Assembly: GCA_049595035.1 (NCBI GenBank)
Contig: JBMYKD010000008.1
Span: forward strand, 1 to 64,000
Reading direction: 5' to 3'
Origin: UBA12202 sp049595035
GTDB lineage: Bacteria; Pseudomonadota; Alphaproteobacteria; Puniceispirillales; UBA1172
Length of the DNA: 64,000 nt
Shown: positions 8,479-16,733 of the stretch, piece after piece
How positions within the stretch are numbered: position 1 is the first letter of the stretch
How the letters are laid out: each line of letters opens with the position of its first letter
Position numbers and translations under genes: made by a program
The notes under the pieces: generated by a model
Seen by the model: only the letters and a program-made list of their open reading frames with translations
Database searches by the model: none
What the model was told of the DNA's origin: nothing

Positions 8479-9783
8479 TTAAGAAGGATTTTGTGACCGT
8501 GTTACCCGTCTTGTCAATTTAAATTCGATGCGCCGGTTTTTAGCCCGTGCTTCTGCTGTATCGGAAAGATCAATCGGCTGGAACTCTCCATACCCGTTTG
8601 CCGCCAGACGTTTCGGGTCTATCCCGCTTTTTATCAGATAGCGCACAACAGATAAGGCTCTAGCAGTGGATAACTCCCAGTTATCACTAAATTCATTGGT
8701 AAATATGGGCAGGTTATCTGTGTGACCATCGACTTGAAGCACCCAGTCAATATCATCGGGAATCTGGGCGGTTAACTGTTTTAACGCATCCGCCAGTTGA
8801 TTTAACTGTATTTCACCTTCGCTGCCAATATCTGCTGATCCAAGGGCGAACAGCACTTCAGATTGAAACACAAAACGATCACCAACAATGGTAATATCTG
8901 AGCGGTCTTCCAGCACATCACGAAGGCGACCAAAAAACTCTGACCGGAACCGGCTAAGTTCTGCCACCTTGTTTGATAACGCTTCATTCAACTGTTTGGT
9001 CAGGTTGGCGGTAACCTTCTTTGCTTCACGCGCTTCTTCGGTTTTTTCATCAAGTAAAGCCTGTAATTCTTCCAGCCGCTGCTGAAGGGTGAGCATGGCC
9101 GTTGTCATTTCCAGAACCTCATTCCGGCTTGCCATCAAATCACGTTCGCTTTGATCATAATCAGACAGTATAGTGGCCATGCGGTCTTCCATCGCCGCTA
9201 ACCGTGCTTCCAGATCAGATATCTCCGCATTGGCGGTGGCTTCGGCATCTTCCGCACTAGCAACCCGGCTTGTCAGCATATCGATATTCTGTTCCTGTGA
9301 AGCCAGTTTTTCCAGCAGTAAATCCCGCTCGGCTATAAGCTTGGCTTTATCCGCTTCCAGACTGTCACGGGTAACGGTCAATGTATCCTTATCGGCGGAA
9401 AGCGCATCACGTTCTGCCATGAGAGTGAGTTTTTCATCCTCAAGGATAAGCAAAGCCTTTTCCATGGCGGCTAATCTGTCTTCTAGTGTGAGCGCATTGG
9501 CATAGCTTTCATCCAGGGCGATCTGTAACTGCTGTCGTTTTAATGATAAGGCATCATTTTCCTGACGTTCCATATTTAAAAGAGTCGTGAGTTCATTAAG
9601 TTCAATCCGTAATTCTGTCAGGGTTTCATCCTGCCCAAATAGCCGCTGTGCCAGATTGATCTGGATCAGAAAAAACACCATCAACACGAAAATAATGACC
9701 ATGAGCAATGTCGCTAATCCATCGACAAAGCCCGGCCAGATTAATCCCGGATCACGCAATGATGACCGCCGCGCCAAAGCCAT
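8479..9783 (-). CDS. MotB/OmpA-type peptidoglycan-binding protein with long coiled coil
   Basis: The 434-residue protein has one N-terminal membrane segment (about 18-41) containing an Asp at residue 21, the position equivalent to the proton-binding Asp of MotB. A coiled coil rich in Ala, Glu and Leu fills about residues 45-280. A C-terminal OmpA domain (about 310-425) has QVDGHTDNLPI, WELSTARALSVVRYL and NRRIEFKL. It should pair with the MotA/TolQ-like protein upstream; the TAATG junction (stop and start share one base) implies translational coupling. No flagellar genes are near, so this is probably not the flagellar stator. Similar orphan pairs occur in many alphaproteobacteria with unknown roles. 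ZorB of Zorya defence shares the fold, but no other Zorya gene is here. Confidence 0.85.
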   Translation of the reverse strand: MALARRSSLRDPGLIWPGFVDGLATLLMVIIFVLMVFFLIQINLAQRLFGQDETLTELRIELNELTTLLNMERQENDALSLKRQQLQIALDESYANALTLEDRLAAMEKALLILEDEKLTLMAERDALSADKDTLTVTRDSLEADKAKLIAERDLLLEKLASQEQNIDMLTSRVASAEDAEATANAEISDLEARLAAMEDRMATILSDYDQSERDLMASRNEVLEMTTAMLTLQQRLEELQALLDEKTEEAREAKKVTANLTKQLNEALSNKVAELSRFRSEFFGRLRDVLEDRSDITIVGDRFVFQSEVLFALGSADIGSEGEIQLNQLADALKQLTAQIPDDIDWVLQVDGHTDNLPIFTNEFSDNWELSTARALSVVRYLIKSGIDPKRLAANGYGEFQPIDLSDTAEARAKNRRIEFKLTRRVTRSQNPS

Positions 9784-10832
9784 TAATTTGCCTTTCGGGA
9801 AATAGCGGCAACAGCACGCGATAAGGCGCGTAACTCGGTTGTCATGGCATCAATCACCTCTTTGCGGTCGCTAGCCATATTATGTGCCAGAACGGATATG
9901 GACTGTTGTAATGAATCCAATCCTTCGGCAATGATCTGATTCTGATTCTGTTGCTGGCGTAGTGCTGCCAGCGTTTTATTCACTTCTTGCAATGTCTGAA
10001 GCATCTGGCCGCGTTCATGTTCGGATTTGCTGATATGGCGGGTTAATTCCAGCATCCGGTCAGCGGCTTCTTCGGATAATCCCATAGAAATGGCTGGATC
10101 AAGCCCGTCCTGACCGCCATCACTGAAACGGGCCATGGTGGATAGCCAGTCTTCAAGATCAGAATAGAATCGGCTTGATGCCTGACCTAATTGCAGATCA
10201 AGAAAACCAAGTATCAATGATCCGGCCAGTCCGAACAGCGATGAAGAAAACGCCGTTGCCATCCCTGATAGGGGGGCATCCAGCCCGGCCTTGAACTCCT
10301 GCATTAATTTACCGAAATCAGCTGTTTCCGTATCTATGCCCGATACAACAAATCCAACGGCCTGAATGGTTTCAAGCAAGCCCCAGAATGTGCCAAGAAG
10401 CCCCAGAAAGACAAGCAATCCGATCAGGTAGCGTGAAATCTCACGGCTTTCATCCAATCTTACCGCAACACCATCCAGAACAGATCGCATACTCTGGGCA
10501 GACATATTGTTGGTCAGCCGGTTTTCATCGGAAAACATAACCGCGACAGTGGCCAGAAGACTGGGCTTGCCGCCGCGCATGCGGCCAGATTGATATGAGG
10601 TCGGAATACCGCCCGAACGCATCCCATGCATCCACCGGTATTCGGGTAATAGCCGGGACGTCTGGCGGAAAATGAAAGCAATGCCAATGACCAACACCAT
10701 CAGAATAATGCCATTTATCACCGGATTGCCAAAAAATGCCCATGATAGGGGGGCATATAGCAAGCCGATTATCGTCATGATAACCAGAAGAAATATCATC
10801 ATGCGGATGATATATCGTGTTGGGTAACTCAT
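9783..10832 (-). CDS. MotA/TolQ/ExbB-family proton-channel protein
   Basis: This inner-membrane protein of 349 residues has two N-terminal membrane segments (about 8-30 and 38-56). Two more lie in the MotA/TolQ core: GLLVFLGLLGTFWGLLETI (about 135-155) and the region around LSGMATAFSSSLFGLAGSLI (about 190-210). A long soluble C-terminal helix follows, ending near RAVAAISRKAN. The start at 10832 is chosen because GGAGG lies 5 bases before that ATG; in-frame ATGs at 10844 and 10835 are too far from, or too close to, the site. It is followed at once by the MotB-like partner. By analogy with MotA-MotB, ExbB-ExbD and TolQ-TolR, the pair should use proton flow to move or tension a peptidoglycan-anchored rod; the target is unknown. 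Confidence 0.85.
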   Translation of the reverse strand: MSYPTRYIIRMMIFLLVIMTIIGLLYAPLSWAFFGNPVINGIILMVLVIGIAFIFRQTSRLLPEYRWMHGMRSGGIPTSYQSGRMRGGKPSLLATVAVMFSDENRLTNNMSAQSMRSVLDGVAVRLDESREISRYLIGLLVFLGLLGTFWGLLETIQAVGFVVSGIDTETADFGKLMQEFKAGLDAPLSGMATAFSSSLFGLAGSLILGFLDLQLGQASSRFYSDLEDWLSTMARFSDGGQDGLDPAISMGLSEEAADRMLELTRHISKSEHERGQMLQTLQEVNKTLAALRQQQNQNQIIAEGLDSLQQSISVLAHNMASDRKEVIDAMTTELRALSRAVAAISRKAN

Positions 10833-10902
10833 CATTGCCTCCACTACTGCCTTTTTACAGTATAACAGATATAATTTGGCAATAATGTGAAATGAACAAG
10901 AT

Positions 10903-11727
10903 TTATTTTTGACGGCTATTTTTCAACATTTTCAATAGCCCGGAATGCATGGTGCTATTCCCTGCCACGATATTGCCAGATTCCAGCACCTTACTTCTGG
11001 CCTGATGGTCGGATACCATGCCGCCTGCTTCGCGGACAATGATCACTCCTGCCGCAATATCCCAGATATCCAGCTCATGTTCCCAGAACCCATCGACACG
11101 TCCAGCGGCAACCCATGCCAGATCAAGCGCGGCTGATCCCATGCGCCGCACACCGGATGACGACCCCATGACGGTTTTCAGTTCATTCAGATAAAGCGCA
11201 TGGTGATCTTCTGATCCGCGCCCCATAAACGGAATGCCAGTTGCAAAGAGCGCTTCATCAAGTCGTTTGCGGCCAGCAACACGAATGCGCCGGTCATTAA
11301 GAAACGCACCTTTTCCTGCTTCGGCAAAAAAGAATTCGTTCTTTAAAGGATCAAACACCGCACCAGCGATTAATTTACCACCCTGCTTGAGGGGCTTGTC
11401 GATAACAGCAATGGAAATCGAAAAATGCGGAATGCCGTGAATATAGTTGGTGGTACCATCAAGGGGATCAATAATCCATGATGGGCCATCGGATTCAGCA
11501 GGCGCAACAACGCCGCCTTCTTCCATGATGAAACCCCATCCGGGTCGCGCCTTGGATAATTCGGCAACAATGGTTTTTTCAGCATCCAGATCAGCATTAG
11601 ATACAAAATCGGCAACACCCTTGCGCGATACCTGAAGATTTTCAACCTCACCAAAATCACGAATGAGTCCACGGGCGGCCTTTTCGGCCGCCATCCTGAT
11701 CACGTTAATAAGCGCTGATTGCGCCAT
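10903..11727 (-). CDS. suhB: Inositol-1-monophosphatase family protein
   Basis: This is a Mg-dependent sugar or inositol phosphate phosphatase; in E. coli the homologue SuhB also acts in rRNA transcription antitermination. The 274-residue product has the metal ligands of the family: MEEGG with Glu70, then IDPLDGTTNY with Asp87 and Asp90, and the C-terminal LDIWDIAAG motif with its Asp. GAAAGGA lies before the ATG. It is in a leftward run fbaB-efp-suhB, with a 32-base gap to efp. Substrate specificity cannot be told from sequence. Confidence 0.92.
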   Translation of the reverse strand: MAQSALINVIRMAAEKAARGLIRDFGEVENLQVSRKGVADFVSNADLDAEKTIVAELSKARPGWGFIMEEGGVVAPAESDGPSWIIDPLDGTTNYIHGIPHFSISIAVIDKPLKQGGKLIAGAVFDPLKNEFFFAEAGKGAFLNDRRIRVAGRKRLDEALFATGIPFMGRGSEDHHALYLNELKTVMGSSSGVRRMGSAALDLAWVAAGRVDGFWEHELDIWDIAAGVIIVREAGGMVSDHQARSKVLESGNIVAGNSTMHSGLLKMLKNSRQK

Positions 11728-11759
11728 GATATTTTCCTTTCAGTGATTGTGTTAACAGG

Positions 11760-12326
11760 TCAGTCTTTTGCCCGTTCCACATAGGTGCCATCTTCTGGTT
11801 TGATGACGATGCGCGTTCCCGCTTCGATAAATGGCGGCACCATGACCTTGATATCCCCATCTACCATGGCGGGCTTATAACTGGATGAAGCGGTCTGTCC
11901 TTTAATGACAGCATCGGCTTCAAGCACTTTTACTATCACGGTATCAGGCAATTGGATAGAAATAGGTTCGGATTCATGGCTGTTGATTGTCACGGTCATG
12001 CCATCTTGCAGATATTTTGCCTGATCACCTACCATTTGCTGCGGTACAGCAACCTGTTCAAAACTGGTTTGATCCATAAAGATCAGATTGTCACCATCTT
12101 CATAGAGATATGTGGCATCAGATTCGGTAAGGATCACCCGTTCCACGGTTTCGGAAGACCGGAAACGTTCGTTTAGTTTTGTACCATCACGAATATCACG
12201 CAATTCGACCTGTGCAAATGCGCCACCTTTACCCGGTTTGACATGTGAGATTTTTACCGCCACCCAGAGCCGTTGATTATGTTCGATGACATTTCCGGGG
12301 CGAATGGCATTACCGTTTAATTTCAT
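11760..12326 (-). CDS. efp: Elongation factor P
   Basis: EF-P binds between the P and E sites and relieves ribosome stalling at polyproline. The 188-residue product has the KOW-like N-terminal domain with KPGKGGAF, whose loop Lys33 corresponds to E. coli Lys34, the residue modified with beta-lysine. Two OB domains follow, with DTVIVKVLEADAVIKGQTA and a C-terminal GTRIVIKPEDGTYVERA. AAAGGA precedes the ATG. It sits 11 bases after fbaB and 32 before suhB. The Pro-rich TolA and other proteins here are plausible clients, by inference. Confidence 0.96.
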   Translation of the reverse strand: MKLNGNAIRPGNVIEHNQRLWVAVKISHVKPGKGGAFAQVELRDIRDGTKLNERFRSSETVERVILTESDATYLYEDGDNLIFMDQTSFEQVAVPQQMVGDQAKYLQDGMTVTINSHESEPISIQLPDTVIVKVLEADAVIKGQTASSSYKPAMVDGDIKVMVPPFIEAGTRIVIKPEDGTYVERAKD

Positions 12327-12337
12327 GGAATGATCCT

Positions 12338-13267
12338 TTATGCTTTGCCTTTATAGATATCAATGATGGTATTGAGCAGGGCCAGTGCCTCTTCGCGCGG
12401 ACGCTGGAACGTATTTCTGCCAATGATGGAACCGGTTGCACCACCATCTCTTAATTGACGAATTTCATCCAGTAAGCCGTCTGTATCCTTGGCGGCGCCG
12501 CCGGAAAAGACAACCATCCGGCGACCATTAAAACAGCTCTGGACAATATGGCTGATCCGTTCGGCCAGGGTAGCAGATGCCACGTCATGCTTTTCATACA
12601 CTTTTCTGGCTGCATCCTGTTCCAGATATGCTGTGGGGGGTTTCACCTTGATGATATGTGCCCCCAGAAGCGCGGCCATATGTGCGGCATAGGCGCAAAT
12701 ATCAAACCCGGTTTCACCATCCTTGCTTAGTGCGCCACCGCGTGGATATGACCATAACACAACAGCCAGACCAAGAGCTTTGGCTTCTGCGGCCATATCC
12801 TGAAATTCTGTCATCATATCAAATGCCGCATCTGATCCCGGATAAATCGTATAGCCAATCGCACTACATCCGAGCCGCAAGGCTTCGCTGACAGAACCGG
12901 TGATGGCCTGAGTTGGACCAGAACCAGACTGAGCGAGGGAGTTTGATGAGTTCACTTTGAGGATTGTTGGTATCTGACCGGCGAAACGATCTGCCCCTGC
13001 TTCCAGCATGCCCAGAGGGGCGGCATAGGCGGATAGACCGGCATCAATCGCCAGCTGATAGTGGTAATGCGGGTCATAAGCGGCCGGATTGGGCGCAAAG
13101 CTTCGGGCAGGGCCATGTTCAAACCCCTGATCAACAGGAAGAATAACCAGTTTTCCAGTGCCGCCCAACTTACCCTGCATCAGTATTCTTGCCAGATTAG
13201 CCTTAACGCCGGGGCTGTCGGATTCATAACAATCAAGGATTTGTCGTACATTTCTGGTCATCTTCAT
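12338..13267 (-). CDS. fbaB: Class I fructose-bisphosphate aldolase (FbaB/DhnA type)
   Basis: This enzyme cleaves or forms fructose 1,6-bisphosphate through a Schiff base. The 309-residue protein has the DhnA-type features: LVILPVDQGFEHGP (about 40-53), GCSAIGYTIYPGS (about 133-145), AHIIKVKPPT with the likely Schiff-base lysine among Lys207/Lys209, and a phosphate-binding VVFSGG and GATGSIIGRN near the C-terminus. GGAGA lies 8 bases before the ATG. It is the first gene of a leftward block with efp and suhB. With ppdK in the same window it fits a gluconeogenic or PPi-linked glycolytic route, which is inference. Confidence 0.92.
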   Translation of the reverse strand: MKMTRNVRQILDCYESDSPGVKANLARILMQGKLGGTGKLVILPVDQGFEHGPARSFAPNPAAYDPHYHYQLAIDAGLSAYAAPLGMLEAGADRFAGQIPTILKVNSSNSLAQSGSGPTQAITGSVSEALRLGCSAIGYTIYPGSDAAFDMMTEFQDMAAEAKALGLAVVLWSYPRGGALSKDGETGFDICAYAAHMAALLGAHIIKVKPPTAYLEQDAARKVYEKHDVASATLAERISHIVQSCFNGRRMVVFSGGAAKDTDGLLDEIRQLRDGGATGSIIGRNTFQRPREEALALLNTIIDIYKGKA

Positions 13268-13313
13268 GATTAATTCTCCATTATTCCCGCATCAGATAAG
13301 ACTTATACATGGT

Positions 13314-13342
13314 CATAGATCAAAAATCAGCCCATCCGTCAA
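13314..13342 (-). promoter_or_regulatory. Candidate promoter for the fbaB-efp-suhB block
   Basis: On the - strand TTGACG (13337-13342) is followed after 17 bases by TCTATG (13314-13319). The -35 is near consensus and the -10 is poor. It lies in the 287-base divergent gap 13268-13554, which otherwise holds AT-rich sequence without a clear gene or hairpin terminator; the rightward promoter for the zapA side should be there too, but I cannot fix it. Confidence 0.35.
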
Positions 13343-13554
13343 TTGGCAGAAGCATGTGATAGCATTCTTTTTTGTATCTTTATGTGCTGAAGCATTGACG
13401 TGGGCATCTTAAACTCTTTATTGTTTTGTTAATAGAAGTATGGCAAGTAAATATCAGTAGATAAATCATATTTCTGATTTGGGCGCGTTTCTAATAATCG
13501 TTGAAATGCATGTAATTTAGCCCGAATATCTAGGTTTGGAAAGAAAGTCCGCGA

Positions 13555-13752
13555 ATGAGTGCCAGACTCGAACATGCCCTGAAACAATTATCCGATGCGC
13601 TTGGTACATTGGAAAAAACGGTTGTTGAACGGTCAGATATGTCTGCCTCCGGGTCTGAAAATAATAACGTGAAACAGGATATTCAGGACATCGAAGCCAT
13701 GATGGCAGAAGCGATTGCCCTGCTTGAACAGACATCACCCGGGGATGCGTAA
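13555..13752 (+). CDS. Small coiled-coil protein upstream of zapA
   Basis: This 65-residue protein is predicted to be mostly helical, with heptad-like patterns at both ends (LEHALKQLSDALGTLEKTV and IEAMMAEAIALLEQ) joined by a Ser/Asn-rich break. GGAAAG precedes the ATG. It is 3 bases from zapA and probably co-transcribed. Many alphaproteobacteria have a small protein of the DUF4164 type at exactly this place, and this one resembles it in size and character; I cannot confirm membership. A role alongside ZapA at the division ring would fit the position but is inference. Confidence 0.75.
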   Translation: MSARLEHALKQLSDALGTLEKTVVERSDMSASGSENNNVKQDIQDIEAMMAEAIALLEQTSPGDA

Positions 13753-13755
13753 GCC

Positions 13756-14094
13756 ATGGCTGAAGGTAGAGTGACCATAACCATCAATGGCAATAATTAT
13801 CCACTAGCCTGTCAACCTGGTGAAGAAGAACACATTAAGGCTCTGGCGGCGCGTCTTGATGAAACCGCGCGGCAAATTGCTGATGGTAATAGCTCGATAA
13901 ACGAATCGCGTCTTTTGGTCATGATGGGATTAATTCTGGCAGACCGTTTGAATGAAGTTGAAAATAATATGGCTACTTCTGCCGAAGAAAAACCCGTTCA
14001 GACATCCGAAACTGATCAAGATAAGATTATTGCTAGCATCGAAAGTGTAACAGCGCGTATCGAACGGCTTGCATCCCAGATCAAGCCGCATTAA
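13756..14094 (+). CDS. zapA: Cell division protein ZapA
   Basis: ZapA bundles FtsZ filaments at midcell. The 112-residue protein has the family N-terminal strand RVTITINGNNYPLAC, the EEHIKALAARLDETARQI helix and RLLVMMGLILADRLNEV. A longer acidic linker and C-terminal coiled coil (SIESVTARIERLASQI) follow. It lies directly after the small coiled-coil gene and before the 6S RNA locus, the standard alphaproteobacterial order. FtsZ is encoded about 37 kb away in this window. Confidence 0.93.
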   Translation: MAEGRVTITINGNNYPLACQPGEEEHIKALAARLDETARQIADGNSSINESRLLVMMGLILADRLNEVENNMATSAEEKPVQTSETDQDKIIASIESVTARIERLASQIKPH

Positions 14095-14102
14095 ACCTTT
14101 CC

Positions 14103-14256
14103 TTGTAGCTGGAATATGCGTCAGGTAAATTAATCCCTGGGGCCATAACATTACTCTCGGGAGTTGCCGCTGATCAGGTTGCGGCCTGATTATTGTGACG
14201 CCCACCTGCTTTGCAGGCCACAGAGGATAATGAGACCAACGGTATTCTGGCTACAC
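14103..14256 (+). ncRNA. ssrS: 6S RNA (ssrS)
   Basis: The gap between zapA and ygfA is the conserved site of 6S RNA, which binds sigma-70 RNA polymerase as a promoter mimic. The sequence supports a structured RNA of about 155 bases. A 12-bp terminal helix joins 14105-14116 to 14243-14254 with only two G-U pairs. An apical hairpin ATCAGG/CCTGAT lies at 14173-14190. A 5-bp CCTGC/GCAGG hairpin at 14205-14217 fits the small hairpin seen on the 3' side of the central bubble in proteobacterial 6S. Exact ends are uncertain by several bases. Confidence 0.78.
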
Positions 14257-14314
14257 ATTATGCCTGTCATTTTGCCTTATCACTAAGGATGCTAGCCATA
14301 GGACCGCTAACCAT

Positions 14315-14986
14315 ATGAACCAAGGTCAAACAGATACCGCCCTGATGGAAGAAAAGGCAAGGTTGAGGAAAAGCCAGTCGGCGCATCGGAAAATCCTTAG
14401 GGATAATGATCCGGAAGCGGCGCAGAAACTGGCGGATCAGGCAATGGCCTTGATCACCTGGGCAACAGATCAGCATCTCTTTGATAAGCAAACAGGCCTT
14501 CAGGCAGATCATAAGCTGCTGATTGCTGGCTACTGGCCTATTCGGACAGAAATGAACCCTCTACCCCTGATGGCGGCATTGTGTGATGCTGATGACAGAA
14601 TCGAAACCTGCCTGCCGGCCACACCAAAGCCGGAAACACCGCTAGTTTTTCATAAATGGCGGATGGGTGATACGCTTATCGATGGGCTCTATGGAACGTC
14701 AGAACCATCACCAGATGCGCCGGTGGTAATCCCCCAGTTGATTCTGGCACCGCTTCTGGCTTTTGACCGGCAACACTACCGGCTTGGTTATGGAGGCGGG
14801 TTTTATGATCGCACTCTTGCCAGTATACGCCAAAATAGAGGACAGACGGTCATGGCGGTGGGTATTGCCTATGCCGGACAGGAGGTTGCCGCTGTTCCTG
14901 TTGGAACCTATGATGCGGCTCTGGATGCCATATTGACCGAACAGGGGTTTATGGCGCAGAAGGGTTTGGGACAGGACGCTGGGTAA
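14315..14986 (+). CDS. ygfA: 5-formyltetrahydrofolate cyclo-ligase
   Basis: This enzyme uses ATP to turn 5-formyl-THF into 5,10-methenyl-THF, recycling a folate storage form. The 223-residue product has an N-terminal helix with KARLRKSQSAHRK, then GYWPIRTEMNPLPL (about 70) and the ATP/folate motif LAFDRQHYRLGYGGGFYDRTL (about 147-167). It follows 6S RNA, with which it is co-transcribed in many proteobacteria. Another ATG at 14345 would give a protein ten residues shorter. ymdB follows 16 bases downstream. Confidence 0.94.
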   Translation: MNQGQTDTALMEEKARLRKSQSAHRKILRDNDPEAAQKLADQAMALITWATDQHLFDKQTGLQADHKLLIAGYWPIRTEMNPLPLMAALCDADDRIETCLPATPKPETPLVFHKWRMGDTLIDGLYGTSEPSPDAPVVIPQLILAPLLAFDRQHYRLGYGGGFYDRTLASIRQNRGQTVMAVGIAYAGQEVAAVPVGTYDAALDAILTEQGFMAQKGLGQDAG

Positions 14987-15002
14987 AAGAAAGGCAGATC
15001 AG

Positions 15003-15803
15003 GTGCGAATATTATTTTTAGGTGATGTTGTTGGTCGGGCGGCCAGACAGAAAGTGATAGAGTGCGTTCCGGATATTCGGGCAGAACTGGCCGCTGATTT
15101 CGTAATTGTCAATGTGGAAAACTCTGCTGGCGGCTTTGGCGTGACGCCGGATATCGCAGACAGTTTTCTGGCCGTAGGGGTAGATGCCATGACCACGGGC
15201 AATCATGTCTGGGATAAGCGTGAGATTTTTGCATATATTGATAAGGAACCGCGTCTGATCCGCCCCATCAACATGCCCGAAGGGACATCAGGCAGGGGCA
15301 TGGTGACGGTGACCAATAATGCCGGTTTGCGGCTGACCATTATCAATGCCATGACCAATCTGTTTATGGCACCGAACGAACCTATGTTTCCGGCCTTATC
15401 GGCCTGTCTTGATACCATGCAGCTAAAAGAAGATACGGATGCTATCATGATTGATGTACATGGTGAGGCCACCAGCGAGAAAAATGCTACAGGATTGCTC
15501 TATGATGGCCGGGTTTCCATGGTGGTTGGCACCCACACCCATATACCGACAGCTGATCACCGTATACTGCCCAAAGGCACCGCTTATATGACTGATGTTG
15601 GCATGTGCGGGGATTATACCTCGGTAATTGGCATGAATGCGGAAGCGGCAATCGGACGCTTTATTGGTGAAGATGGTGGCAAGTTGAGCGTGGCCATGGG
15701 TGAACCATCTCTGAGCGGGATCATTGTTGACACTGATGATGACACTGGTCTGGCAACATATATTACCCCTTTCCGGCGTGGTGGAACGCTATCGCAGACA
15801 TGA
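15003..15803 (+). CDS. ymdB: YmdB-family metallophosphoesterase
   Basis: This 266-residue calcineurin-like phosphoesterase belongs to the YmdB group; B. subtilis YmdB is a 2',3'-cyclic nucleotide phosphodiesterase. It starts with GTG (MRILFLGDVVGRA), where the Asp of GDVVG is a metal ligand; an AAGG lies about 9 bases upstream. Other ligands are in VNVENSAGG, TTGNHVWD and VVGTHTHIPTAD, and the C-terminal GDYTSVIGM is typical. It sits between ygfA and yebC on the same strand. Its cellular role in alphaproteobacteria is unknown. Confidence 0.9.
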   Translation: MRILFLGDVVGRAARQKVIECVPDIRAELAADFVIVNVENSAGGFGVTPDIADSFLAVGVDAMTTGNHVWDKREIFAYIDKEPRLIRPINMPEGTSGRGMVTVTNNAGLRLTIINAMTNLFMAPNEPMFPALSACLDTMQLKEDTDAIMIDVHGEATSEKNATGLLYDGRVSMVVGTHTHIPTADHRILPKGTAYMTDVGMCGDYTSVIGMNAEAAIGRFIGEDGGKLSVAMGEPSLSGIIVDTDDDTGLATYITPFRRGGTLSQT

Positions 15804-15885
15804 TGCAAATATGATCATATGGCGGCGGTTGGGCTGGTATAATTCGCGCATACCGTATATAGTGTCTTGATGAGAATATAATACC

Positions 15886-15913
15886 ATATTAGCCAAGCAA
15901 TATTAGCCAAGCA
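15886..15913 (+). repeat. Tandem duplication of a 14-base unit
   Basis: The unit ATATTAGCCAAGCA occurs twice in direct succession (15886-15899 and 15900-15913), just upstream of yebC. It looks like a recent slippage duplication; it does not appear elsewhere in what I read. Confidence 0.9.
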
Positions 15914-15935
15914 ATTGACGAAGGAAGACGAAGTA

Positions 15936-16679
15936 ATGGCAGGCCATTCCAAATTCAAGAATATCATGCACCGCAAAGGGGCACAGGATGCGAAGCGGGC
16001 AAAAAAATTCACACGTCTGATCAAGGAATTAGCTGTCGCCGCCAAGGGTGGCACAGACCCCGAAGGCAATCCCCGCTTGCGTACCGCGTTACTGGCATGT
16101 CGTGGTGCAAATATGCCAAAGGATAATATTGATCGTGTCCTGAAAAAAGCCGAAGGCGGTGATGGCGAACAATATGATGAAATTCGCTATGAAGGCTATG
16201 GCCCCGGCGGCGTGGCAGTGATTGTTGAAGCCCTGACCGATAATCGTAACCGCACAGCATCCGAAGTGCGCGCCACATTCAACAAATATGGCGGTAATCT
16301 AGGTGAAACCGGTAGTGTCAGTTTCATGTTTGATCGGGTCGGGCAAATCCTCTATCCCCATGAAGTAGCTGATGATGAAGCCATGTTTGAAGCAGGGCTG
16401 GATGCCGGTGCTGATAACGTGGAAAGTGATGATAACGGGCATGAAATCACCACGGCTGTTGAAGATTATAACAATGTGCGTGAAGCCCTGGAAAAACATT
16501 TTGGCACACCGGAAGAATCCGACCTGACATGGAAGCCGCATAACACCACCCCGATTAACGAAGATCAGGCACAAACATTCATGAAACTGATGGATGCGCT
16601 TGATGATCTGGATGATGTACAGAATGTTGCTTCTAACGTTGATATCCCCGAAGATATCATGGCAAAGATGAATGGATGA
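15936..16679 (+). CDS. yebC: YebC/PmpR family protein
   Basis: YebC-family proteins were described as transcriptional regulators, and more recent work ties some members to translation. The start is MAGHSKFKNIMHRKG, the invariant N-terminus, at 15936; GGAAG lies upstream, and a TTG-started extension from 15915 is not expected. The 247-residue product also has GRNPRLR-like EGNPRLRTAL (about 54), NMPKDNID (about 70), YEGYGPGGVAVIVEALTDN (about 95-113) and GGNLGETGSVSFMF. It precedes ruvC, a widely conserved order in proteobacteria. Confidence 0.95.
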   Translation: MAGHSKFKNIMHRKGAQDAKRAKKFTRLIKELAVAAKGGTDPEGNPRLRTALLACRGANMPKDNIDRVLKKAEGGDGEQYDEIRYEGYGPGGVAVIVEALTDNRNRTASEVRATFNKYGGNLGETGSVSFMFDRVGQILYPHEVADDEAMFEAGLDAGADNVESDDNGHEITTAVEDYNNVREALEKHFGTPEESDLTWKPHNTTPINEDQAQTFMKLMDALDDLDDVQNVASNVDIPEDIMAKMNG

Positions 16680-16733
16680 TGAACAGGGCAGGGCAAACAC
16701 GCTGATAACATTATCACGTCAGAAAGGCTGATC

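Noticed and set aside
9173..9505. Ser/Ala-rich open frame on the + strand
   Set aside because: It is the antisense shadow of the coiled coil of the MotB-like gene; composition mirrors the sense codons and it has no ribosome site.
8479..10832. ZorA/ZorB-like pair of a Zorya defence island
   Set aside because: Only the MotA/MotB-like folds match. No ZorC, ZorD or ZorE gene is nearby, and the neighbours are housekeeping genes, so a defence call is not supported.
16697..16718. Short palindrome around TGATAACATTATCA before ruvC
   Set aside because: The stem has a 2-base loop, lacks a T tract and is too small to call an operator or terminator.
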